A stretch of DNA of 32,431 nt from Pseudomonadota bacterium. GTDB lineage: Bacteria > Pseudomonadota > Alphaproteobacteria > Rhodospirillales > Magnetospirillaceae. Position numbers and translations under genes: made by a program. Shown in pieces: positions 1-9,358 of this stretch (positions are counted from its first letter, which is position 1; every line of letters starts with the position of its first letter). Under the pieces are notes generated by a model. The model was not told the origin of the DNA. It was given only the letters and a program-made list of their open reading frames with translations, and searched no databases. The stretch lies in the NCBI GenBank assembly GCA_021782815.1, contig JAJXUO010000034.1, forward strand, positions 1-32,431, read 5' to 3'.

Positions 1-72
1 ACGACGCCTATGCACGATACATCAGACTCCCACCCGTTTCATGCATCGCGGGTCGGCAACGCCGGTGGGGGG

Positions 73-115
73 CTAACCAGCGTCGCGATGAGTCAAACTC
101 ATCGCGACTTGGTAT
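73..115. repeat. 43-bp dispersed palindromic repeat, copy 1
   Basis: The core is a perfect inverted repeat with 12-bp arms (82-93, gtcgcgatgagt; 97-108, actcatcgcgac) around a 3-base loop. It is embedded in a longer unit running from ctaacc (73) to ggtat (115). The same unit recurs in inverted orientation at 32308-32350, with 40 of 43 positions identical by eye. Two of the three differences pair with each other in the stem (a T-A pair replaced by C-G), so base pairing is kept. This resembles REP-type intergenic palindromes, but its family is not identified here. Confidence 0.88.
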
Positions 116-140
116 AAATCAGCCCTGCGGCTTGCGTCAC

Positions 141-206
141 GCGAGGCCGTTCCGGCCTCGCTCAGGCGCGGCGCCTGAGCGGCGGCGGGGGCACCCCCGT
201 CGCCGC
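141..206. repeat. Three consecutive hairpins upstream of dprA
   Basis: Two perfect hairpins stand back to back: 141-149 with 153-161 (gcgaggccg / cggcctcgc, 3-base loop) and 160-169 with 171-180 (gctcaggcgc / gcgcctgagc, 1-base loop). An imperfect GC-rich hairpin follows at about 183-206. No T-run follows, so a simple intrinsic terminator is not supported. Together with the palindrome at 82-108 they form a dense palindrome array in the 251 bases before dprA. I see no convincing gene or promoter in the rest of that stretch. Confidence 0.7.
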
Positions 207-251
207 GCTCTTGTTCTTGACTTGTTCCCATTCCTCGCGCAGGGTGGGAAG

Positions 252-1376
252 ATGATGACCGAACACAACCACACCTTGACGGACACCGAACGGCTGGACT
301 GGCTGCGCCTTTACCGCAGCGAAAATGTCGGGCCGGTCACCTTCTTCCGCCTGCTGGAGCAGTTCGGCGGCGCCGGACGGGCCCTGCAGGCCCTGCCCGA
401 TCTGGCCCGGCGCGGCGGCGGCAAGGCCCTGCGCCTCTGCCCCAAGGCCGAGGCCGAGCGCGAACTGGCCGCCCTGCATAAACTGGGGGCCCGCCTGCTG
501 TGCGCCGCCGAACCCGAGTTTCCCGCCGCCCTGCGCGCCGCCGAAACGGCGCCGCTGCTCACCGTGCGCGGCCATCTCCATCTGCTGCGCCGCCCCATGG
601 TGGCGGTGGTGGGCGGGCGCAACGCCTCGGTGGCGGGGCAGCGGCTGGCCGAGAATCTGGCCCGCGATCTGGGCCAGGGCGGCATGGTGGTGGCGTCGGG
701 CATGGCGCGCGGCATCGACAGCGCCGCCCATCGCGGCGCCCTGGCGAGCGGCACCGTGGCCGTGCTGGCCGGCGGGGTGGATGTGATCTATCCGCCGGAA
801 AACCGTCCGCTTTACGAGCGTCTGGTGGCGGAGGGGGCGGTGCTGTCGGAAATGCCGCCCGGCACCCAGCCGCAGGCCGCCCATTTCCCCCGCCGCAACC
901 GGCTGATTTCCGGTCTGGCCGCCGGACTGGTGGTGGTGGAGGCCTCGCTGAAATCGGGCTCGCTGATCACCGCCCGCCTGGCCCTGGAGCAGGGGCGCGA
1001 GATTTTCGCCGTGCCCGGCTCGCCGCTGGATCCGCGCAGCCTGGGCGGCAACAGCCTGATCAAGCAGGGCGCCGTCCTGGTGGAAACGGCGGCCGATATC
1101 CTGGCCCCCCTGCAGGATCTGTTGCGCCAGCCCCTGCGCGACCCGGCGGGGCGCGGCAGCGGCGCCGCCCCGCCGCCGTCCGATGGCGCCGGGCTCGACC
1201 AGGCCCGCCTGCGGCTGCGCCAGGCCCTGTCGCCCACCCCGGTGGCCCTCGACGATCTCGTGCGCGGCGAAGGACTGGCGCCGGGCGTTTTGTCGCTGCT
1301 GTTACTGGAACTGGATCTGGCCGGACGGCTGGAACGGCACCCCGGCAACCGGGTCTCGCTGTTGCCCGAACGATGA
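252..1376 (+). CDS. dprA: DNA processing protein DprA
   Basis: DprA (Smf) binds incoming single-stranded DNA and loads RecA during natural transformation; many non-competent bacteria also keep it. The protein is 374 residues. An N-terminal SAM-like region is followed by a Rossmann-type core with VAVVGGRNAS (about residues 117-126), SGMARGID (149-156), HFPRRNRLISG (211-221) and SGSLITARLA, all hallmark DprA segments. A C-terminal winged-helix-like region ends the protein. I chose the ATG at 252, preceded by a G-rich Shine-Dalgarno sequence (agggtggga); the frame is open further upstream to 132, but that part is low-complexity Arg-rich sequence overlapping the hairpin array and unlikely to be translated. 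A second ATG at 255 is equally possible. topA follows after 91 bases. The plsY gene that often precedes dprA is not seen. Confidence 0.95.
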   Translation: MMTEHNHTLTDTERLDWLRLYRSENVGPVTFFRLLEQFGGAGRALQALPDLARRGGGKALRLCPKAEAERELAALHKLGARLLCAAEPEFPAALRAAETAPLLTVRGHLHLLRRPMVAVVGGRNASVAGQRLAENLARDLGQGGMVVASGMARGIDSAAHRGALASGTVAVLAGGVDVIYPPENRPLYERLVAEGAVLSEMPPGTQPQAAHFPRRNRLISGLAAGLVVVEASLKSGSLITARLALEQGREIFAVPGSPLDPRSLGGNSLIKQGAVLVETAADILAPLQDLLRQPLRDPAGRGSGAAPPPSDGAGLDQARLRLRQALSPTPVALDDLVRGEGLAPGVLSLLLLELDLAGRLERHPGNRVSLLPER

Positions 1377-1467
1377 AATTCACCTTTGCCAAACGAAAGA
1401 GGGATGCTATTCCCCCTGAAATCAGTTACGAGCGAACCACAGTTCCAACGAAAGCCGTTCGGATTCC

Positions 1468-4143
1468 ATGAAAGTCGTCGTCGTCGAATCGCCCGCCAAG
1501 GCCAAAACCATCAACAAGTATCTGGGCTCGGACTACACGGTTCTGGCCAGTTACGGCCATATCCGCGATCTGCCCGCCAAGGACGGCTCGGTCCGCCCCG
1601 ATGACGATTTCGCCATGGATTGGGAAACCGATCCGAAATCCGACAAGCATATCCGCGATATCGCCCAGGCCCTGAAGGGCGCCGACTCCCTGATCCTGGC
1701 CACCGACCCGGATCGCGAGGGGGAGGCCATTTCCTGGCATGTGCGCCGGGTGCTCGACGATAAGAAAACCCTGAAGGGCAAAACCGTTCAGCGCGTGGTG
1801 TTCAACGAGATCACCAAAACCGCCATCCTCGAGGCCATGCGCAATCCGCGCGATCTCAACCAGGAACTGGTGGACGCCTACCTGGCCCGCCGCGCCCTGG
1901 ATTATCTGGTGGGCTTCACCCTGTCGCCGGTTCTGTGGCGCAAGCTGCCGGGCAGCCGCTCGGCCGGGCGCGTGCAGTCGGTGGCGCTGCGGCTGATCTG
2001 CGAACGCGAGGCCGAGATCGAGGTGTTCCGCAGCCAGGAATACTGGAGCATCGAGGCCGATTTCGAAACCGGGCGCCAGGCCGTGCTCACCGCCGCCCTC
2101 ACCCATCTCGACGGCAAGAAGCTCGACAAGCTCGACCTCAAGGACGAGACCGCCGCCCGTGCCGCCGAGGCCGCCTTGCGCGCCGCCCGCTATCAGGTGG
2201 CGGCGGTGGAAAGGAAACAGGCCCGCCGCCATCCCTTCCCGCCCTTCACCACCTCCACACTGCAGCAGGACGCCTCGCGCAAGCTGCATCTGCCCACCCA
2301 GCGCACCATGCAGATCGCCCAGCGCCTGTACGAAGGCGTGGATATCGGCGGCGAAACCGTGGGTCTCATCACCTATATGCGTACCGACGGCGTGCAGATG
2401 GCCGCCGAGGCCATCGGCGCCGCCCGCGAGCTGATCGGCACGCAGTACGGCCCGGCCTTCCTGCCGGCGGCGCCGCGCATCTACAAGACCAAGGCCAAGA
2501 ACGCCCAGGAGGCGCACGAGGCCATCCGCCCCACCGACATGAGCCGCCGCCCCGAGGATGTGGCCTCCTTCCTCGACCGCGACCAGCTGCGCCTCTATGA
2601 ACTGATCTGGCGGCGCACCATCGCCAGCCAGATGGAAAGCGCCGTGCTGGATCAGGTGGCGGTGGACATCGCCAGCGACGACCGCCGCCATATGTTCCGC
2701 GCCACCGGCTCGGTGGTGAAGTTCGAAGGCTTCCTCACCCTCTACCGCGAGGCGCGCGACGAGAGCAGCGAAAGCGAGGACGAAAACCGCCTGCTGCCCG
2801 ACGTGGCCGAGGGCGAGGCCATGGCGCAGCGCGATCTGCGCGCCGCCCAGCACTTCACCCAGCCGCCGCCGCGCTATTCCGAAGCCGCCCTGGTCAAGAA
2901 GATGGAGGAGCTGGGCATCGGCCGTCCCTCCACCTACGCCTCCATCCTGTCGGTGCTGCAGGAGCGCGATTACGTCCGCCTCGACGCCCGCCGCTTCGTG
3001 CCCGAGGATCGCGGCCGGGTGGTGACCGCCTTCCTGGAAAACTTCTTCCAGCGTTATGTGCAGTACAATTTCACCGCCGATCTGGAAAACCAGCTGGACG
3101 ACGTGTCCGGCGGCCGTCTCGACTGGAAGGCCGTGCTGCGCCAGTTCTGGCAGGATTTCTCGGCCGCCGTGGGCGAAACCAAGGATCTGCGCGTCTCGCA
3201 GGTGCTCGACACCCTGGACGAGGTGCTGGGCCCGCATTTCTTCCCCGCCGCCGCCGACGGCCACGATCCCCGCCAGTGCCCCACCTGCCAGGCCGGGCGG
3301 CTCAGCCTGAAGCTGGGCAAGTTCGGCGCCTTCATCGGCTGTTCCAACTATCCCGAATGCCGCTATACCCGGCCCCTGTCCATGGGCGGCGAGGCCGCCG
3401 GCGCCGAGGAGACGCTGGACGGCCCCAAACTTCTGGGCGACGACCCCGAAACCGGCCTGCCCGTCTCGCTGCGCAAGGGGCCCTACGGCACCTATGTGCA
3501 ACTGGGTGACGCCGACGGCGAAGATAAGAAGGCCAAGCCCAAGCGCGTCAGCCTCTATCGCGGTCTCGAGCCCGCCGCCGTCACCCTGGAGGTGGCGCTG
3601 AAGCTTTTGTCCCTGCCCCGCCAGATCGGCCCGCATCCGGAAAGCGGCCTGATGATCAGCGCCGGAGTGGGCCGTTTCGGCCCCTATCTCAAGCATGGCG
3701 ACGCCTACAAGTCGCTGGGCCGCGAGGACGACGTGCTCAGCGTCGGCATGAACCGGGCGGTGGAGCTGCTGGCCCAGGTCAAGCCCAAGGTTCCGGCGCG
3801 CGAGCTGGGAGCGCACCCCGCCGACGGCAAACCCGTGACCTTGAGCTCGGGCCGCTTCGGCCCCTATGTCAGCCACGGCGGCATCAACGCCAATCTGCCC
3901 CGGGGCCGCGACGAGATCGGCCTGGAGGAGGCGGTGGCCCTGCTGGCCGCCAAGGCCGCCAAACAGGGCAAGGCGCCGCCCAAGGCCCGCAAACCCGCCG
4001 CCAAGGCCGCCAAGGCCGAGAGCGAGGGCGAGGCCCCGAAGAAACCCGCCGCCAAAAAGGCCGCCGCGCCGAAGAAAGCCCCGGAGGCGAAAAAGGCCGC
4101 GCCGAAAAAACCGGCAGTGAAAAAGGCCGCACCGAAGGAATAA
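1468..4143 (+). CDS. topA: DNA topoisomerase I
   Basis: Type IA topoisomerase that relaxes negative supercoils through a transient 5'-phosphotyrosine link. The 891-residue protein opens with the Toprim start VVVESPAKAKTINKYLG. The acidic metal-binding motif TDPDREGE lies near 79-86, and the active-site tyrosine is Y303 in ITYMRTDG. A single Cys4-like zinc module is visible (CPTC near 604, CSNYPEC near 625), followed by repeated KFGAF/RFGPY-type C-terminal modules common in alphaproteobacterial TopA. The last 60 or so residues are an extreme Lys/Ala/Pro tail made of repeated KKA and PKK units, likely a DNA- or polymerase-contacting extension. Only 4 bases separate it from rnr, so the two are probably co-transcribed. 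Confidence 0.98.
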   Translation: MKVVVVESPAKAKTINKYLGSDYTVLASYGHIRDLPAKDGSVRPDDDFAMDWETDPKSDKHIRDIAQALKGADSLILATDPDREGEAISWHVRRVLDDKKTLKGKTVQRVVFNEITKTAILEAMRNPRDLNQELVDAYLARRALDYLVGFTLSPVLWRKLPGSRSAGRVQSVALRLICEREAEIEVFRSQEYWSIEADFETGRQAVLTAALTHLDGKKLDKLDLKDETAARAAEAALRAARYQVAAVERKQARRHPFPPFTTSTLQQDASRKLHLPTQRTMQIAQRLYEGVDIGGETVGLITYMRTDGVQMAAEAIGAARELIGTQYGPAFLPAAPRIYKTKAKNAQEAHEAIRPTDMSRRPEDVASFLDRDQLRLYELIWRRTIASQMESAVLDQVAVDIASDDRRHMFRATGSVVKFEGFLTLYREARDESSESEDENRLLPDVAEGEAMAQRDLRAAQHFTQPPPRYSEAALVKKMEELGIGRPSTYASILSVLQERDYVRLDARRFVPEDRGRVVTAFLENFFQRYVQYNFTADLENQLDDVSGGRLDWKAVLRQFWQDFSAAVGETKDLRVSQVLDTLDEVLGPHFFPAAADGHDPRQCPTCQAGRLSLKLGKFGAFIGCSNYPECRYTRPLSMGGEAAGAEETLDGPKLLGDDPETGLPVSLRKGPYGTYVQLGDADGEDKKAKPKRVSLYRGLEPAAVTLEVALKLLSLPRQIGPHPESGLMISAGVGRFGPYLKHGDAYKSLGREDDVLSVGMNRAVELLAQVKPKVPARELGAHPADGKPVTLSSGRFGPYVSHGGINANLPRGRDEIGLEEAVALLAAKAAKQGKAPPKARKPAAKAAKAESEGEAPKKPAAKKAAAPKKAPEAKKAAPKKPAVKKAAPKE

Positions 4144-4147
4144 GCCC

Positions 4148-6451
4148 TTGAGCAAAAACCGCAAACAGGTTCCGCTGCCCTCCCGCGAGCAAGTTCTGGA
4201 GTTCATCAAGGACTCCCCCGGCCGGGTGGGCAAGCGGGAGCTGGCGCGGGCCTTCGGCCTGTCGGGCGAGGGCAAGATCGTTCTGAAGCAGATCATGGCC
4301 GAGCTGGAACGGTCCGGCGACATCGAGCGCGGCCATGGCCGCCGCTTCGGCGGGCACGGCTCGCTGCCCGACACCCTGATCATCGAGATCAACGGCACCG
4401 ACGAGGACGGCGAGCTGATGGCCCGGCCGGTGAGCTGGGACAAACCCGGCCGGCCGCCGCGCATCTTCGTGGCCCCGGTGCGCCGGGGCGAGCAGCCCCT
4501 GGGCGTGGGCGACCGCGTGGTGGCCCGCCTGCGCCGGGTGCGCGAGGGCCTGTACGAGGCCCGGGCCGAGCGGCGCATCACCGAGGGCCCGGCCAAGGTA
4601 CTGGGGGTGTTCGAGCCCAATGCCGACGGCAGCGCCCGCCTGCGCCCCACCGACCGCCGCCAGAAGGCCGACTATCATATCGGCCGCGGCGACGGCCTGG
4701 AGGCGGTGGCGGGCGAGCTGGTGCTGGCCGAGCTGCTGCCGGGCGGCCGCCCCTACGGGCCGAAATCCGTCAGGGTGGTGGAGCGCCTGGGCAGCATGGC
4801 CGATCCCCGCGCCGTCAGCCTGGTGGCCATCCACAGCTACGACATTCCCGACCAGTTCCCCGAGGCCGCCCTGGAGCAGGCCGAGGCCGCCACCGCCGCC
4901 CCCCTGGAGCATCGCGCCGATCTGCGCCAGATCCCCCTGGTGACCATCGACGGCGAGGACGCCCGCGATTTCGACGACGCCGTCTGGGCCGAGGCCACCG
5001 AAAACGGCTGGCATCTGCTGGTGGCCATCGCCGACGTCGCCTGGTATGTGCGCCCCGGCGACGCCCTGGACAAGGAAGCCTTCAAGCGCGGCAATTCGGT
5101 CTATTTCCCCGACCGGGTGGTCCCCATGCTGCCGGAAGCCCTGTCCAACGGCTGGTGCTCGCTGAAACCCGCCGAGGACCGCCCCTGCATGGCGGTGCAT
5201 CTCTGGATCGACGCCGAAGGCAACAAGCTGCGCCACAAATTCGTGCGCGGCCTCATGCGCTCGGCGGCGCGCCTGACCTACGAGCGGGTGCAGGCCGCCC
5301 TGGACGGCACCCCCGACGACGAGACGGCCGCCCTGCTGGACCCGGTGATCAAGCCGCTCTACGGCGCCTGGAAGGCGCTTTACGCGGCCCGCGAGAAGCG
5401 CGGGGTGCTGGATCTTGATCTGCCCGAACGCAAGGTGGTGATCGGCGCCGACGGGCGTATCGAAAAGGTGGTGCCGCGTCCGCGCTACGACAGCCACCGC
5501 CTGATCGAGGATTTCATGATCGCCGCCAATGTCTGCGCCGCCGAGCAGATCGAGGCGGTGCACCGCCCCTGCATGTACCGCGTGCACGATCTGCCCAGCG
5601 TGGAAAAGCTCGACTCCCTGCGTGATTTCCTCACCACCATCGGCCTGACCCTGGCCAAGGGCCAGGTATTGCGCCCCGAACATTTCAACCAGATCCTCGA
5701 CAAGGCCAAGGACATGCCCGAGGTCCATCTGGTCAACGAGGTGGTGCTGCGCAGTCAGGCCCAGGCGGTGTACAGCCCCGAGAATATCGGCCATTTCGGC
5801 CTGGGCCTGGCCCGCTACGCCCATTTCACCTCGCCCATCCGCCGCTATGCCGACCTTCTGGTGCACCGCGCCCTGATCGACGGCCTGGGGCTGGGCCAGG
5901 GCGCCCTGCCCGCCGACAGCCGCGAACGCTTCCCCGAGATCGGCGAGCATATCTCCACCACCGAACGCCGCGCCGCCCAGGCCGAGCGCGACGCCCTGAA
6001 CCGTTTTACCGCCATCTATCTGGCCGATCGCGTCGGCGCCAGCTTCTCCGGCCGCGTCAACGGCGTCACCCGCTTCGGCCTGTTCGTCACCCTGGAGGAA
6101 ACCGGCGCCGACGGCCTGGTGCCCATGTCGAGCCTGCCGGGCGATTTCTACGTGCATGACGAAACCCGCCATTGCCTGATCGGACGGCGCAACGGCCTGA
6201 CCTTCAGCCTGGGCGACGCCGTGGAGGTGACGCTGAACGAGGCCAATCCCCTCACCGGCAGCCTGGTGTTCGATCTGACCGACGCTCCGGCCTTCGGCCC
6301 CAACGCCCGCAAGACGCCGCTGCCCGGACACGACCGCCCCGGCATGCCGCCACGGCGCGGCCGCGCCGCGCCGCGCGGGAAAAAGGCCCGCCCCGGCGGA
6401 GACAAGCCCGGCAAGCCGGGTAAATCCGCCAAACCCCGGAAACGCTTCTGA
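4148..6451 (+). CDS. rnr: Ribonuclease R
   Basis: A 3'-to-5' exoribonuclease that degrades structured RNA. The 767-residue protein has an N-terminal winged-helix region (about 10-65), cold-shock-type segments, the RNB catalytic domain with its conserved Asp cluster in DGEDARDFDDAVW (about 268-280) and the downstream TSPIRRYADLLVHR segment, an S1 domain near the C-terminus (FSGRVNGVTRFGLFV), and a basic Lys/Arg/Pro/Gly-rich tail. The start is TTG at 4148, supported by aaggaa in the end of topA at suitable spacing; no ATG occurs until about 48 codons in, which would delete the winged-helix domain. It lies directly behind topA. Confidence 0.96.
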   Translation: MSKNRKQVPLPSREQVLEFIKDSPGRVGKRELARAFGLSGEGKIVLKQIMAELERSGDIERGHGRRFGGHGSLPDTLIIEINGTDEDGELMARPVSWDKPGRPPRIFVAPVRRGEQPLGVGDRVVARLRRVREGLYEARAERRITEGPAKVLGVFEPNADGSARLRPTDRRQKADYHIGRGDGLEAVAGELVLAELLPGGRPYGPKSVRVVERLGSMADPRAVSLVAIHSYDIPDQFPEAALEQAEAATAAPLEHRADLRQIPLVTIDGEDARDFDDAVWAEATENGWHLLVAIADVAWYVRPGDALDKEAFKRGNSVYFPDRVVPMLPEALSNGWCSLKPAEDRPCMAVHLWIDAEGNKLRHKFVRGLMRSAARLTYERVQAALDGTPDDETAALLDPVIKPLYGAWKALYAAREKRGVLDLDLPERKVVIGADGRIEKVVPRPRYDSHRLIEDFMIAANVCAAEQIEAVHRPCMYRVHDLPSVEKLDSLRDFLTTIGLTLAKGQVLRPEHFNQILDKAKDMPEVHLVNEVVLRSQAQAVYSPENIGHFGLGLARYAHFTSPIRRYADLLVHRALIDGLGLGQGALPADSRERFPEIGEHISTTERRAAQAERDALNRFTAIYLADRVGASFSGRVNGVTRFGLFVTLEETGADGLVPMSSLPGDFYVHDETRHCLIGRRNGLTFSLGDAVEVTLNEANPLTGSLVFDLTDAPAFGPNARKTPLPGHDRPGMPPRRGRAAPRGKKARPGGDKPGKPGKSAKPRKRF

Positions 6452-6500
6452 AACTCTTTTTCGGCTACGCTCGCCGCCATGGCGTTCAAAAGAGGCTCCC

Positions 6501-8048
6501 GTGCCGCGTAACCGCGTTCTTCCGCTCCTGTCGCTGCTGCTGTGCCTGGCCCTGCCGGGACGGGCTCCTGCCGCGCCGGGGGCGGAGATATTGCCCGATC
6601 CCAGCCTGAGCATCGGCCTGGCCGCCATCCGCGACCGCGCCCTGGCGCCGGTGGATTTCGACGCCCTGGCCTTCGACGGCCTGCGCGCCCTGGCCCTGAT
6701 CGATCCGGCCGTCGCGGCGATGCGGGAGGGCGGCGGCCGCATCGGCCTCTCCTATGGCGGCCGGCCGCTGGCGCTGTTCCCGCCGCCCCCCGCCAACGAT
6801 GCTGCCGGCTGGGCCCTGCTCATCCAGGCGGCGGCGCAGGATCTGGCCCCCATTTCGCCCCCGCTGCGCGCCGCCGGGCTGGAGCGGGTGCGCACCGTGG
6901 TGTTCGACGCCATGCTGGGCCATCTCGACCGCTTTTCCCGCTACGCCCCGCCCAGCGAGGCCGTGCGGCGCCGCCAGGCCCGCGACGGCTTCGGCGGCAT
7001 CGGCGTGCTGTGCCGCCCCACGCCCGACGACGTGACCCTGATGGGGGTGCTGCCGGGCGCGCCGGCCGACAGGGCCCATCTGCGCGCCGGCGACCATATT
7101 CTGGCGGTGAACGGCACCGCCCTGGCCGGTCTCGATTCCGATCAGGTTTCGGCCCTGATGCGCGGCCCGGTGCACAGCCCGGTGGCCCTGACCGTGCGCG
7201 CCGCCGACCGGCAGCAGGCCCGGGTGATCACCCTGACCCGCGACCATATCCTGCCCCCCACCGCCACCTTGAGCGACTGGCGGGACGGCATCGCCACCAT
7301 CGCCCTTACCGGCTTCTCCGACGGCACCGACACCGAACTGGCCGCCATTCTAGACGATCTTGCCCGCCATCCCGGCCCCGGCCTGAAAATGACGCGCGGT
7401 CTGATTCTGGATCTGCGCGGCAATCCCGGCGGCCTTCTGGATCATGCCGTGGCCGTGGCCAGCCTGCTGCTGGGCCGGGGCCGCGTCACCAGCACCCGGG
7501 GCCGCCACCCCGCCAGCCAGCAAACCTGGAACGCCCACGGCCCGGCTCTGGCCGCCGGACTGCCCCTGGTGGTGCTGGTGGACGGCGGCTCGGCTTCGGC
7601 CGCCGAAATTCTGGCCTCGGCGCTGCAGGATTCGGGGCGCGCCGTTCTGGTGGGCACCAACAGTTACGGCAAGGGCACGGTGCAATATCTGCAGCCCCTG
7701 CCCAACGGCGGCGAACTGGCCCTGACCTGGTCGCGCTACTACAGCCCCAGCGGCTACCCCCTGCACGATCTCGGCGTGCTGCCCCAGGTCTGCACCGCCG
7801 GAGCCCTGAACCAGCCCGACCGCGCCCTGGACAGGATCGCCGCCGCGCCCGACGCTCCGCGCCGCCTGCTGGCCGATTGGCGGGACAGCCGCCTGGAGCA
7901 AAGCCAAGCCCGCCACGGCCTGCGCCGCCTGTGCCCGGCGGAAAACCATCAGGGCAATGCCCTCGATCCCCTGGTGGCCAGGCGCCTGCTGGACGATCCC
8001 GCCCTCTACCGCCGCCTGCTGGCCCCCGCCCCAACATCTTTTCCTTGA
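6501..8048 (+). CDS. S41 carboxy-terminal processing protease with PDZ domain
   Basis: A periplasmic tail-specific protease of the CtpA/Tsp family. The 515-residue protein has a signal peptide (basic MPRNR, Leu-rich core, Ala-rich end near residue 25), an N-terminal helical region, a PDZ domain around 160-245 ([20 protein letters not shown]), and an S41 catalytic domain. The serine/lysine dyad region is visible as GSASAAE (about 363-369) and YGKGTVQ with Lys391. The start is GTG at 6501, 50 bases after the rnr stop, with agagg upstream. The stop codon lies inside the -35 element of the rpmG promoter. Confidence 0.93.
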   Translation: MPRNRVLPLLSLLLCLALPGRAPAAPGAEILPDPSLSIGLAAIRDRALAPVDFDALAFDGLRALALIDPAVAAMREGGGRIGLSYGGRPLALFPPPPANDAAGWALLIQAAAQDLAPISPPLRAAGLERVRTVVFDAMLGHLDRFSRYAPPSEAVRRRQARDGFGGIGVLCRPTPDDVTLMGVLPGAPADRAHLRAGDHILAVNGTALAGLDSDQVSALMRGPVHSPVALTVRAADRQQARVITLTRDHILPPTATLSDWRDGIATIALTGFSDGTDTELAAILDDLARHPGPGLKMTRGLILDLRGNPGGLLDHAVAVASLLLGRGRVTSTRGRHPASQQTWNAHGPALAAGLPLVVLVDGGSASAAEILASALQDSGRAVLVGTNSYGKGTVQYLQPLPNGGELALTWSRYYSPSGYPLHDLGVLPQVCTAGALNQPDRALDRIAAAPDAPRRLLADWRDSRLEQSQARHGLRRLCPAENHQGNALDPLVARRLLDDPALYRRLLAPAPTSFP

Positions 8049-8072
8049 CACCCGCGCCACAGCCTGTATTTT
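8045..8072 (+). promoter_or_regulatory. Sigma-70-type promoter for rpmG
   Basis: ttgaca at 8045-8050 exactly matches the -35 consensus, and tatttt at 8067-8072 is a fair -10 element with a 16-base spacer. The stop codon of the protease gene is part of the -35 hexamer. Transcription would begin near 8080, about 35 bases before rpmG, fitting a highly expressed ribosomal protein gene. Confidence 0.75.
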
Positions 8073-8115
8073 GCGCGGCCTAGAGTCATTGACCAGTCTA
8101 TTCGGGGTTTTCAAC

Positions 8116-8283
8116 ATGGCCAAGCCCGCCACCATCCTCATCAAGCTGCTCAGCACCGCTGGCACCGGCTTTTTCTACGTGGCGAAGAAGAACCCGCGTA
8201 AGACGACCGAAAAGCTTGAGTTCCGCAAGTATGACCCGGTCGTGCGCAAGCACGTTCCGTTCAAGGAAGCCAAGATCAAGTAA
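8116..8283 (+). CDS. rpmG: 50S ribosomal protein L33
   Basis: A 55-residue L33 of the cysteine-free, non-zinc type. It contains the family signature [19 protein letters not shown] and the basic C-terminal half ([19 protein letters not shown]). The ATG at 8116 is preceded by gggg at about 10 bases; the same frame is open further upstream through the protease gene, but that part is not L33. It has its own promoter and a strong terminator 20 bases after the stop, so it is a monocistronic unit. Confidence 0.97.
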   Translation: MAKPATILIKLLSTAGTGFFYVAKKNPRKTTEKLEFRKYDPVVRKHVPFKEAKIK

Positions 8284-8303
8284 TTTGGTCGAACGCCAAA
8301 CCT

Positions 8304-8341
8304 AAAAAAAACCCGCGGCCTTCGGCTCGCGGGTTTTTTTT
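8304..8341. terminator. Bidirectional intrinsic terminator between rpmG and the DivK-like gene
   Basis: A GC-rich stem (acccgcg 8311-8317 with cgcgggt 8328-8334, closed by a ttcg loop) is flanked by an A-run on the left and a T-run on the right. It can therefore end transcripts from both convergent genes. Confidence 0.93.
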
Positions 8342-8353
8342 GCGCCTCCGCCC

Positions 8354-8719
8354 TCAGGCCAGGAAGCGCGAAACCGTTTGCAGAAAACCGGCCACCGAGA
8401 TGGGCTTGGCGATATAGCCTTCGCAACCGCCCTCGCGGATCTTTTCCTCATCGCCCTTCATGGCGAAGGCGGTAACGGCGATCACCGGAATGGCTTTCAG
8501 CGCCGGGTCGGCCTTCAGCATGCGGGTGATTTCCAGGCCCGACACTTCCGGCAGCTGGATATCCATCAGGATCAGATCAGGCTGGGCCTCGGCGGCGATG
8601 CGCAGGGCCTCGCGACCATCCTTGGTTTGCAGGGTGGTATAGCCGTGGGCCTGTAAAAGATCGTTGAACAGCTTCATGTTCAGATCGTTGTCTTCCACGA
8701 TCAAAATCTTTTTGCCCAT
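8354..8719 (-). CDS. divK: DivK-like single-domain response regulator
   Basis: A stand-alone receiver domain of 121 residues. It has the acidic pair in ILIVEDND, the phosphoacceptor Asp in [13 protein letters not shown] (about residue 53), a Thr in AVTAFAM, and the conserved Lys in YIAKPI. No output domain follows. It closely resembles alphaproteobacterial DivK, which controls cell-cycle and polarity kinases; pleD, a common neighbour, is absent. I start at [11 protein letters not shown]; nine extra codons upstream are open but do not look conserved, and the ribosome-binding site is weak either way. The family is certain; the DivK orthology is inferred from length and likeness. Confidence 0.85.
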   Translation of the reverse strand: MGKKILIVEDNDLNMKLFNDLLQAHGYTTLQTKDGREALRIAAEAQPDLILMDIQLPEVSGLEITRMLKADPALKAIPVIAVTAFAMKGDEEKIREGGCEGYIAKPISVAGFLQTVSRFLA

Positions 8720-8813
8720 TGCACACTCGCACACTGAAAAACCCAAAACCGGCCACCGCCCTCCGGAGCGGCAGCCATCCCGCTTTTGATCATTGTCGAT
8801 TCCGCTCCGCCTG

Positions 8814-9194
8814 TCAAAGGAGCGTTTTGCGCTGCGTCATGCCGTCCAGGGCCAGACACAACCAGCCCAGAATGAAGCTGGTGCCGCCGAACGGCGTGAC
8901 CAGGGCCACCGGCCAGGAGGTCAGGGCCAGGGCGGTCAGGGCGCCGCAAAACAGCAGCGTGCCCAGCAGGAAAAAGGCCCCGGCCAGCTTCAGGCCGCGG
9001 CGCAGCGGCGCCTGCCCCCGCGACAGCGCCAGCAGGGCCAGAGCATGCAGCAGGCCGAACGCCGAGGCCTTGCCCGTCAGGTCCTGGGCGTGACCGGCCA
9101 AGCCGTGCGCGCCATAGGCGCCGATCATCACCGCCGCCGCGCCGAAAAGCCCCGCCGCCGTCTGCCAGGTCCGCCGCCATCCGTCATCCGTCAT
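8814..9194 (-). CDS. DUF423 family small membrane protein
   Basis: A 126-residue hydrophobic protein with about four predicted membrane segments. Features typical of the DUF423 (YgdD-like) family are GAYGAHGL near residue 24, a [10 protein letters not shown] segment, and a C-terminal [17 protein letters not shown] segment. Its function is unknown. The ATG at 9194 has a good ribosome-binding site (aaggagag). A terminator-like hairpin stands just upstream, separating it from the Crp-type gene. Confidence 0.88.
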   Translation of the reverse strand: MTDDGWRRTWQTAAGLFGAAAVMIGAYGAHGLAGHAQDLTGKASAFGLLHALALLALSRGQAPLRRGLKLAGAFFLLGTLLFCGALTALALTSWPVALVTPFGGTSFILGWLCLALDGMTQRKTLL

Positions 9195-9218
9195 CTCACC
9201 GCTCTCCTTATACCGGCC

Positions 9219-9247
9219 CAAAAAAAAGGCCGGGGAAACCCCGGCCT
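9219..9247 (-). terminator. Intrinsic terminator downstream of the Crp-family gene
   Basis: Read on the - strand, a 9-bp perfect stem (9239-9247 pairing with 9227-9235, 3-base loop) is followed by a run of eight T residues. It would end transcripts of the Crp-type gene about 110 bases after its stop and before the DUF423 gene. Confidence 0.88.
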
Positions 9248-9358
9248 TCAAGTTACTCTTGAGGGAAAAAGATACAAACGATCAGAAGACCGACCGCCGT
9301 ACCGGGGCCCATCATAACGGCTTTTCGCCCTCCGACTGTGATATTCGTCACATAGGCC

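Noticed and set aside
132-251. N-terminal extension of DprA from the ATG at 132
   Set aside because: The extra 40 residues are Arg-rich, cover the hairpin array and lack a ribosome-binding site; the ATG at 252 has one.
1377-1467. Promoter for topA in the dprA-topA gap
   Set aside because: A ttgcca-like -35 is present, but the -10 candidate is poor; the evidence is insufficient.
1426-6742. Very long open frames on the - strand opposite topA and rnr
   Set aside because: They are antisense to clearly conserved genes, consist of Gly/Ala/His/Gln-rich sequence and arise from the high GC codon bias.
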